A stretch of DNA of 10,652 nt, taken from positions 1-10,652 of the forward strand of contig JBOHIG010000305.1 in assembly GCA_050725815.1 (NCBI GenBank), read 5' to 3'. A model generated the notes under the pieces. It saw nothing but the letters and a program-made list of their open reading frames with translations, did no database searches and had not been told where the DNA came from. Both the position numbers and the translations under genes were made by a program. The DNA comes from VAZQ01 sp050725815 (GTDB lineage Bacteria; Pseudomonadota; Alphaproteobacteria; Rhizobiales; Xanthobacteraceae). The stretch's first letter is position 1; the number at the start of each line of letters is the position of its first letter. Below are positions 1 through 4,868 of this stretch, in pieces.

Positions 1-402
1 GGCGTGGGCGGCGAAGACGTAGCTTTCGCCGCCCATCATCGCGATGTGGGTGAAGTCCTTGATCGCATCGTAGTCGATCTTCTGGCCGGTCGCGGGGCCC
101 ATGACGTGCGGGCCGTAGCCGCCCGCCATCAGGGTGTAGCCGTCCGCGTCCGTACGCGCGACCAGTGCGGCGGCGATCGCGCCGCCGGCGCCGGGACGGT
201 TCTCGACATAGAACTGCTGCTTGAAGGTTTTGGTCAGATGTTCGGACACAAGGCGGGCCATCCGATCGGTGCTGCCACCCGCAGGGAACGGCACCACAAT
301 CCGCACAGGCTTGGCCGGCCACTCCTGCGCGTTTGCAGATACATTCGGCAACGCCGCCAATGCGATGGCCAGGATGGTAGCAGGCCCGATCAACGGTCTC
401 AT
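1..402 (-). CDS. TTT-type (Bug/TctC) periplasmic substrate-binding protein, 5' part only
   Basis: The first 134 codons lie in the window; the rest is cut off by the left edge. The protein starts at the ATG at 402 with a typical Sec signal peptide: a hydrophobic stretch at residues 3-19 and likely cleavage around ANA at 23-25. The mature part begins EWPAKPVRIVVPFPAGGSTD (residues 27-46), followed by VENRPGAGG (67-74 region); both are hallmarks of the Bug/TctC family, which binds small carboxylates for tripartite tricarboxylate transporters or acts as a sensor of them. No permease subunits are adjacent; the TctA at the other end of the window is almost 9 kb away, so this may be one of the many orphan Bug proteins found in such genomes. 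The ligand cannot be told from sequence. The Shine-Dalgarno sequence is an uninterrupted run of nine G residues (see separate entry). Confidence 0.93.
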   Translation of the reverse strand, partial: MRPLIGPATILAIALAALPNVSANAQEWPAKPVRIVVPFPAGGSTDRMARLVSEHLTKTFKQQFYVENRPGAGGAIAAALVARTDADGYTLMAGGYGPHVMGPATGQKIDYDAIKDFTHIAMMGGESYVFAAHA

Positions 403-406
403 GATT

Positions 407-415
407 CCCCCCCCC
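407..415 (-). promoter_or_regulatory. Homopolymeric G9 Shine-Dalgarno tract
   Basis: On the minus strand nine consecutive G residues end four bases before the ATG of the TctC-type gene, preceded by AGCTA. No other Shine-Dalgarno-like sequence is present close to the start, so this tract must serve as the ribosome binding site. That the tract varies in length is inference only. Confidence 0.6.
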
Positions 416-506
416 TAGCTGCGGTGCTATTGGCGGCTCAGTGGCGCCCGTTTCTGAAGACGGCGGCCCATCATAGCGCGCCTTCACGGCAGCGTTGGCG
501 CCTGCG

Positions 507-1139
507 TCACTGTGCAGCTTCGAGGGTCGCCGGCTGCCAGTCCATGGCGACGTGGTGCGGCTCGGCGGCCACGCGATCGAGCCAAGCGCGGATCGCCGGA
601 AAGCGGTCGAGGTCGAATTCGCATTGGTGCGCCAGGTGCGTGTAGGCGTAAAGCGCAATGTCGGCGATGGTGTAGCGCCCGGCTGCGAAATAGTCGTGAT
701 GCTTGAGGTGGTTCTCCATCACCTTGAATGATCGGTAGCCCTCCTCCATCCAGTCCTCGAGCGCGTGACGCTGCAATTCACGCCCTCCCTTCACCAGCAC
801 CAGCCAGAAATAGGCAGCGCCAAGATTGGGCTCGAGACTGTGCTGCTCGAAGAACATCCATTGCAGCGCTTCGGCGCGCTCGATCCGGTCGTCGGGCGCC
901 AGCGATGTGCCGCCGGCCACGTACCAGAGAATCGCATTCGATTCGGCGAGATAGCGGTCGGGTACGACTTCGAGCAGGGGGACCTGGCCATTCGGATTCA
1001 TGGCGAGGAAATCCGGCGTGTGGCTCTCGCCCTTGAGAATATCGACTTCATGCAGCCGATAAGGCACCCCGAGCTGGGTGAGGGCGAGCCTCACCTTGTA
1101 GCTGTTGCCCGATCTCTGCATTGAATAGAGGGTCAGCAT
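507..1139 (-). CDS. Glutathione S-transferase family protein
   Basis: A 210-residue protein of the usual cytosolic GST length. The N-terminal thioredoxin-like domain (about 1-78) begins MLTLYSMQRSGNSYKVRLAL, has the cis-proline in NGQVPLLE (Pro54) and the glutathione-binding Glu66-Ser67 pair in the SNAILWY segment. The all-helical C-terminal domain (about 86-205) carries the N-capping region YTIADIALYAYTH with the conserved Asp160. Ser10/Asn12/Ser13 lie where the catalytic Ser or Cys sits in bacterial GSTs; there is no cysteine there, so a Ser-type active site is likely. It would conjugate glutathione to electrophiles or reduce peroxides or disulfides; the substrate cannot be predicted. The start follows from the domain boundary, although the leader has only a weak GGGA upstream. 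A 104-base gap separates it from the TctC-type gene downstream, so co-transcription is possible but unproven. Confidence 0.93.
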   Translation of the reverse strand: MLTLYSMQRSGNSYKVRLALTQLGVPYRLHEVDILKGESHTPDFLAMNPNGQVPLLEVVPDRYLAESNAILWYVAGGTSLAPDDRIERAEALQWMFFEQHSLEPNLGAAYFWLVLVKGGRELQRHALEDWMEEGYRSFKVMENHLKHHDYFAAGRYTIADIALYAYTHLAHQCEFDLDRFPAIRAWLDRVAAEPHHVAMDWQPATLEAAQ

Positions 1140-1207
1140 CGATAGTCCCGTGCGTGGCCGCTGTAGCGATAAGCGCCGAGAGTTGCGCTCCTAGGACATT
1201 ATCACGA

Positions 1208-1242
1208 GGGCGATGTGATGGATCATCGGGGCGATGTGATGG
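1208..1242. repeat. Two 14-bp direct repeats at 21-bp spacing upstream of the GST gene
   Basis: GGGCGATGTGATGG occurs at 1208-1221 and again, identical, at 1229-1242. The start-to-start distance is 21 bp, two helical turns, so a protein bound to both would lie on one face of the DNA. The pair is 70-100 bases upstream of the GST start, in its presumed promoter region. It could be an operator pair or a small local duplication. Confidence 0.5.
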
Positions 1243-1331
1243 CGCTGCACTGCAACGAAGCCGGCAGCATGCAGCGTAAGGTCGTGCGGCCCGATCGCGA
1301 CATCAATCGTCGGTGATGAGCGTGGCCGGGC

Positions 1332-1393
1332 TAGTAGAGTGGATTCGACGTTCTATGCCCAAATGGGATGCGAATGTTAGAATCGGACCACTA
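1332..1393 (-). repeat. Palindromic intergenic repeat, copy A (mixed arms)
   Basis: The 38 bases at 1356-1393 are the reverse complement of 3913-3950 with a single difference (37 of 38 identical). The left arm (1332-1353) instead resembles the left arm of copy C, about 19 of 22 matches once the TTT bulge is removed. The copy ends two bases beyond the PAP2 stop codon (1396-1398). Its arms pair poorly, unlike those of copies B and C. The internal CCC-AAAT-GGG mini-hairpin (1358-1367) corresponds to CCC-GTTT-GGG in copy B. Confidence 0.85.
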
Positions 1394-1395
1394 AA

Positions 1396-2364
1396 TTAGT
1401 CGCTACGCGCAAGCCGAGGGAGGGCAGCGCTCGGCGCGGCGTCACGCTTCGCCCGGCGGACTATAACCCCAGCCGCGACGAAGCTCACGGCGGCGACGGC
1501 GACGCCGGCAATCACGTCGGTCAGATAGTGCGAGCCGTCGATCGGGGTAGCCGCGAGCATCGCGACGTTGAGTAGCAGGACGATCCAGCGCACGATCGGG
1601 ATCGGCCACAGCGCCGCGATCATTATGACGGCGAGCGCGGAATGCAGGCTGGGGAAGGTGATGACGCCTTCGGCGTCAGTCGCCACCAACGTCCGGACGC
1701 TACCGTCACGCAGCCCGGTGAAGACCGGCCAGACCGTACTGACACCCGGAACGACATGCGGCGAGTCCGCTTCGGTAAGGCCGTAATGGAGCCACACTCC
1801 GCTCGCTGGCAGCAGGGCGGAAACAACGATTGTGATGAGCGCGGCGAGCAGGAAAGCGAGCGTATAGGTCCGCAGCCACAGCAGCCGTCCGGCGAAGGCG
1901 AGGCAAAGCACCGCAAGCGCCATCTGCAAGGTGAGCGAGCCATAGACCAGCCGCAGTAGCGCGAAGGTCGTCGGCATCTCGTTCATCCAGTCCAGAACCG
2001 CCATCCAATCAAAGCCGAGTGCGCGGTCGGCGACGTCGAAGGCGTGATCCTGAAGCGGAAACGCCGCCGACGCTCCCGCGGCGAGATAAGAGAGGGGTGC
2101 TCCAACCGCCGCGAAGGCGATCACCTGCGCGGTGCATTGCAGGCCGGACGCCAGCTTCGGATCGTGGCGCCAGTTGCCGTAGAACCAGGCGCCGGCAACC
2201 AGCAACAAGCATGCCGCGACCGGCGCTCCGAACGACGGCCACACGATGTGGAAACTGCTCACGAGAGGCGCAGCCAGCACGATGGCGGCGACCGCCGCGA
2301 TCATCGTCCAGATGAGATGGTCGAGCCGGCGAAGCGCGGCGACGTCGCTGGTACCGCTACCCAT
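1396..2364 (-). CDS. PAP2-superfamily membrane phosphatase/phosphotransferase (PAP2_3, Aur1/Ipt1-like)
   Basis: A 322-residue integral membrane protein with about six hydrophobic segments (near 18-38, 46-62, 78-98, 140-158, 164-186, 242-268 and 283-303). It carries two of the three acid-phosphatase motifs: PSLH with His241 and GSHYLTD with His279 and Asp283. In the PAP2 family these histidines form the phospho-histidine intermediate and protonate the leaving group. The first motif (KxxxxxxRP) is not recognisable, as is usual in the PAP2_3 branch related to inositol-phosphoceramide synthases. The segment DHAFDVADRALGFDW (106-120) also fits that branch. A lipid phosphate or phospholipid head group is the likely substrate; the exact reaction is unknown. 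The ATG at 2364 is preferred over an in-frame ATG at 2487 because GGGAG lies 8-12 bases upstream, and because the extension would run through a hairpin and the preceding remnant in another frame. Confidence 0.88.
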   Translation of the reverse strand: MGSGTSDVAALRRLDHLIWTMIAAVAAIVLAAPLVSSFHIVWPSFGAPVAACLLLVAGAWFYGNWRHDPKLASGLQCTAQVIAFAAVGAPLSYLAAGASAAFPLQDHAFDVADRALGFDWMAVLDWMNEMPTTFALLRLVYGSLTLQMALAVLCLAFAGRLLWLRTYTLAFLLAALITIVVSALLPASGVWLHYGLTEADSPHVVPGVSTVWPVFTGLRDGSVRTLVATDAEGVITFPSLHSALAVIMIAALWPIPIVRWIVLLLNVAMLAATPIDGSHYLTDVIAGVAVAAVSFVAAGVIVRRAKRDAAPSAALPRLARSD

Positions 2365-2372
2365 GAAAGGTC

Positions 2373-2400
2373 TCCCGGCCTGATGATTATCAGGCCGGGA
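2373..2400 (-). promoter_or_regulatory. Perfect 12-bp hairpin overlapping the PAP2 Shine-Dalgarno sequence
   Basis: On the minus strand the arms TCCCGGCCTGAT and ATCAGGCCGGGA pair perfectly around the loop AATC. The last GGGA of the second arm forms most of the PAP2 ribosome binding site, eight bases from the ATG at 2364. The hairpin begins 19 bases after the stop codon of the M2-like remnant and is followed by only three T residues. It can be read either as an old terminator of the lost upstream gene or as a structure that hides the PAP2 ribosome binding site. Confidence 0.7.
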
Positions 2401-2419
2401 TTGATCGGGGGTTAAGCGC

Positions 2420-2560
2420 CTACCAGCCGCAGGTTTCGCCCTTGTTCTGTTCGGTGAGCCAGCGGTTGAGCGGGGCGAAATGGTCAATGATGGCGCCGGC
2501 GTCCAGGTCGCGCTCGCCGGTGGTGCAGCGCATGGCAGTGACGAGGGTCCAGAGCTTCAT
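2420..2560 (-). pseudogene. C-terminal remnant of an M2 (peptidyl-dipeptidase/ACE-type) peptidase
   Basis: A 46-codon reading frame from ATG 2560. Its last part, TGERDLDAGAIIDHF followed by APLNRWLTEQNKGETCGW, resembles the C-terminal end of bacterial M2 metallopeptidases as I remember the family (TG-x-R-x-M-D-A-x-A-I, then F-x-P-L-x-x-W-L-x-x-Q-N-x-G and a terminal GW). Full-length members are about 600 residues or more and need HExxH; nothing of this is found upstream, where the sequence turns directly into the aminotransferase leader. The simplest reading is a deletion leaving the 3' end of a gene with its terminator hairpin. It could also still be expressed as a small peptide; a GGACAGG lies about seven bases before the ATG. 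The family assignment is from recall of the pattern, not from a search. Confidence 0.6.
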
Positions 2561-2588
2561 GTGCGACCTGTCCGGTGTGGCGGGTGGA

Positions 2589-2610
2589 CAACAATTTATC
2601 GCGATTGTTG
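2589..2610. promoter_or_regulatory. 22-bp dyad, possible operator upstream of the aminotransferase
   Basis: CAACAAT (2589-2595) and its exact reverse complement ATTGTTG (2604-2610) flank the 8-base spacer TTATCGCG. The element is AT-rich compared with its surroundings and lies 100-120 bases before the aminotransferase start, where a promoter would be expected. Its length and symmetry fit a dimeric repressor or activator site; no regulator can be named. Confidence 0.4.
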
Positions 2611-2709
2611 CCGAAATCACGGTGATCGATCGCCGCCGTCCCTTGCCGGACTCGCAGGCCGGCCTTAGGAGTTTGCGCCGGAAACCGGGCCGCAGAAAAG
2701 GAGACATCG

Positions 2710-3915
2710 ATGGCCTTCCTCGCCGACCAGCTCAAGCGCATCAAGCCGTCGCCCACGATCGCGGTCACGGACAAAGCGCGCGCGCTGAAAGCGGCAGGTC
2801 GCGATGTCATCGGACTTGGCGCCGGGGAGCCGGATTTCGACACGCCCGCCAATATCAAGCAGGCGGCGATCAAGGCAATCAACGAGGGCCGGGCGTCCAA
2901 GTATACCGCTGTCGACGGACTCGCCGAGCTGAAGGAAGCGGTCGCGCGCAAGTTCAAGCGCGAGAACGGCCTCGACTACAAGACATCGCAGATCACGGTC
3001 GGCGCCGGCGGCAAGCAGGTGCTGTACAATGCCTTCATGGCGACGCTCAATCCGGGCGACGAGGTGATTATCCCGGCCCCGTACTGGGTGAGCTATCCCG
3101 ACATGGTGCTGCTTGCGGGCGGCACCCCGGTGCCGGTGGTCGGCACCATGGAGAACGGCTTCAAGATCAGCGCGGCGGCACTTGAGCGTGCAATCACGCC
3201 GAAGACCAAGTGGTTCCTGCTGAACTCGCCCTCGAACCCGACCGGCGCAGCCTACTCGCGTGGCGAACTGAAGGCGTTAACCGATGTACTGGTGAAGCAT
3301 CCACACGTTCATGTCATGACCGACGACATGTACGAGCATCTCGTCTACGATGACTTCAAATTCTTCACGCCGGCGCAGATCGAGCCGTCGCTGTACGAGC
3401 GCACGCTGACGATCAACGGCACTTCGAAGGCCTATTGCATGACCGGCTGGCGCATCGGCTATGCCGGTGGGCCCGAGCCGCTGATCAAGGCAATAGCGAT
3501 GATCCAGTCCCAGTCGACCACGAATCCGGCGGCTGTCTCGCAATGGGCCGCGGTCGAGGCGCTCAACGGGACGCAGGACTTCATCCCGAAGCACAACGCA
3601 ATCTTCAAGGAGCGGCGCGATCTTGCAGTGTCGATGCTCAACCAGGCCAAGGGCATCAAGTGTCCGACGCCTGAGGGCGCGTTCTATGTCTATCCGTCCT
3701 GCGCCGGCGCCATCGGCAAGACGGCCTCGACCGGCAAGACGCTTGCGACTGACGAAGACTTTGTCACGGAACTGCTGGAGGCGGAAGGCGTGGCGGTGGT
3801 GCACGGCTCGGCGTTCGGGCTTGGACCGGCGTTCCGTATCTCCTACGCGGTCAAGACCGAGGACCTCGAAGAAGCCTGCCGGCGCATCCAGCGCTTCTGC
3901 GGAAATCTCACCTAG
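2710..3915 (+). CDS. aatA: Class I pyridoxal-phosphate aminotransferase (aspartate aminotransferase, AspC/AatA type)
   Basis: A 401-residue cytosolic enzyme, the full length of prokaryotic class I-gamma aspartate aminotransferases, which transfer the amino group between aspartate and 2-oxoglutarate; many also accept prephenate or aromatic substrates. Visible active-site residues are Asn176 in NSPSNPTG, Asp205 and Tyr208 in TDDMYEHLVYDD (pyridine nitrogen and O3' contacts), Lys240 in TSKAYCMTGWRIGYAGGP (Schiff base with PLP) and Arg376 in FRISYAVK (substrate alpha-carboxylate). GAGEPDFDTP near residues 37-46 is the N-terminal family signature. AAGGAG at 2698-2703 sits six bases before ATG and fixes the start. 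The stop codon TAG (3913-3915) is itself the first three bases of repeat copy B. No operon partner is evident. Class and reaction type are certain; the preferred substrate is inferred. Confidence 0.95.
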   Translation: MAFLADQLKRIKPSPTIAVTDKARALKAAGRDVIGLGAGEPDFDTPANIKQAAIKAINEGRASKYTAVDGLAELKEAVARKFKRENGLDYKTSQITVGAGGKQVLYNAFMATLNPGDEVIIPAPYWVSYPDMVLLAGGTPVPVVGTMENGFKISAAALERAITPKTKWFLLNSPSNPTGAAYSRGELKALTDVLVKHPHVHVMTDDMYEHLVYDDFKFFTPAQIEPSLYERTLTINGTSKAYCMTGWRIGYAGGPEPLIKAIAMIQSQSTTNPAAVSQWAAVEALNGTQDFIPKHNAIFKERRDLAVSMLNQAKGIKCPTPEGAFYVYPSCAGAIGKTASTGKTLATDEDFVTELLEAEGVAVVHGSAFGLGPAFRISYAVKTEDLEEACRRIQRFCGNLT

Positions 3916-3986
3916 TGGTCCGATTCTAACATTCGCATCCCGTTTGGGCAGGCGACTTTGCGAACGTTAGAATCAAAGGACCACTA
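3913..3986 (+). repeat. Palindromic intergenic repeat, copy B; probable transcription terminator
   Basis: A 74-bp imperfect palindrome. The left arm (3913-3937) reads TAGTGGTCC-GATTCTAAC-ATTCGCA; the right arm (3959-3986) is its complement with one mismatch and an extra AAA bulge. The 21-base centre holds a small CCC-GTTT-GGG hairpin. Its first three bases are the aminotransferase stop codon, so the hairpin would form directly at the end of that mRNA. There is no T tract after it. Confidence 0.88.
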
Positions 3987-3997
3987 GCCAATATGGC
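3987..3997. repeat. Short spacer palindrome between repeat copies B and C
   Basis: GCCA-ATA-TGGC, a four-base-pair dyad with a three-base centre, fills most of the 15-base gap between copies B and C. It is too short to be significant alone but adds to the symmetric arrangement. Confidence 0.3.
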
Positions 3998-4002
3998 TTG
4001 TT

Positions 4003-4076
4003 AGTGGAGTTTTGGATTTGACATTCGCATCGCGCACCCGCGGCAAGGTCGGTAGCGAAGTCAAATCCACTCCACT
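4003..4076 (-). repeat. Palindromic intergenic repeat, copy C
   Basis: A 74-bp palindrome whose left arm (4003-4028) AGTGGAGT-TTT-GGATTTGAC-A-TTCGC pairs with all 22 bases of the right arm (4055-4076), leaving only the TTT and A bulges. The layout matches the reverse complement of copy B without gaps over the first arm: same length, same position of the TTT bulge, same TTCGC end to the arm, but different stem bases. It is therefore an inverted, diverged member of the same family. Confidence 0.85.
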
Positions 4077-4202
4077 CGCCAGCCGGTCCGGCGTCGCGGC
4101 GTGGGCGACTTTCGTCCGACAATCGCCTAAACTGGCTGCTGGGTTCCGGCCGAGGCCTGCCGGGTCTGCGTGGCAGCGTGAACCGTGTGCGAGGAGGGGT
4201 CC

Positions 4203-4676
4203 ATGTTTCGTAAGGCAATCGGAGCGGCAGCGCTTATGCTCGCCGTCGCATCGGCCGATCCGGCCGCGGCGCAGCGGGTCAAGGCGGGCGTCCTGAGTTG
4301 CGATGTCTCGGCCGGGTTCGGATTCGTCATCGGGTCCCAGCGAACGGTGCAATGCCTGTTCACGCCGGAGCAGGGCGGGCCGCGCGAGGTCTATGTTGGT
4401 ACGATCTCGCGCTTCGGTCTGGATATCGGCGCCACCGCCCGCGGCCACATGGTCTGGGCGGTGCATGCGGAATTCTGGGGACCGCGACCGGGCGCGCTCG
4501 CCGGCAACTACGGCGGCGCGAGCGGTGAAGCGACCATTGCGGTTGGCCTCGGTGCCAATATCCTGGTCGGTGGCTCGAACCGCAGCATCGCGTTGCAGCC
4601 GGTTTCGGTTCAGGGCCAGGTGGGTCTCAATCTGGCGGCTGGCGTTGCCGAGCTTCAGTTGCGGCCGGCGCGCTGA
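4203..4676 (+). CDS. DUF992 family secreted protein
   Basis: A 157-residue protein with a clear signal peptide (residues 1-23, hydrophobic core AAALMLAVASA, cleavage near AAA|Q). The mature protein follows the DUF992 pattern known from Rhizobiales: VLSCDVSAGFGFVIGSQ with Cys33, then TVQCLF with Cys51, the VYVGTISRFGLDIG segment, GALAGNYGGASGEATIAVG, GANILVGGSNRSIALQP, and VQGQVGLNLAAGVAELQL at the end. The two cysteines probably form a disulfide in the periplasm. The function of the family is not known. ATG 4203 is chosen over an in-frame ATG at 4185 because GAGGAGGGG (4191-4199) lies directly before it and the signal peptide then starts properly with MFRK. The gene has its own leader after repeat copy C and ends before an intrinsic terminator, so it appears monocistronic. 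Confidence 0.92.
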   Translation: MFRKAIGAAALMLAVASADPAAAQRVKAGVLSCDVSAGFGFVIGSQRTVQCLFTPEQGGPREVYVGTISRFGLDIGATARGHMVWAVHAEFWGPRPGALAGNYGGASGEATIAVGLGANILVGGSNRSIALQPVSVQGQVGLNLAAGVAELQLRPAR

Positions 4677-4705
4677 TTTCCGCGCGATTGCAATCAAATG
4701 ATGGT

Positions 4706-4739
4706 GACGGCCGTCCTCCGGGGCGGCCGTCGCGCTTTT
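4706..4739 (+). terminator. Intrinsic terminator after the DUF992 gene
   Basis: The stem GACGGCCGTCC / GGGCGGCCGTC (11 pairs, one of them G-U) closes on the tetraloop TCCG, followed four bases later by TTTT. It starts 29 bases after the DUF992 stop codon. It lies inside a possible 5' extension of the next reading frame (ATG 4698), which argues against that extension. Confidence 0.82.
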
Positions 4740-4868
4740 GGCGGTACGTCGCTCCCGACAGTGGGTTCCCGTGCGGCCATGCCGCCCCTTGCCAATCCCC
4801 CTGTCGGTTTGAAACGATGGTTGCCCAGTCCGAAAGAAACTGTGTTTCGGTCAGTCCGGGAGGCGGAA

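Noticed and set aside
1218..1316. 32-codon frame with GAGGG upstream, between the GST and PAP2 genes on the plus strand
   Set aside because: Its start is inside the direct-repeat pair, the sequence matches nothing I recognise, and such short frames are common by chance in GC-rich DNA.
2365..2487. 41-codon extension of the PAP2 protein from ATG 2487
   Set aside because: It overlaps the M2-like remnant in another frame and the hairpin; the extension is basic and featureless, and ATG 2364 has a ribosome binding site.
3277..3804. 175-codon frame antisense to the aminotransferase
   Set aside because: Arg-rich shadow without motifs; the sense strand holds all active-site residues of the aminotransferase.
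3913..4076. CRISPR array or insertion-sequence ends
   Set aside because: The repeats are palindromic, diverged and only two are adjacent; there are no regular unique spacers, no cas genes and no transposase in the window.
4698..4868. 57-codon N-terminal extension of the EF-G-like protein from ATG 4698
   Set aside because: It runs through the intrinsic terminator of the preceding gene, has no Shine-Dalgarno sequence, and no homology to EF-G; ATG 4869 has a strong one.
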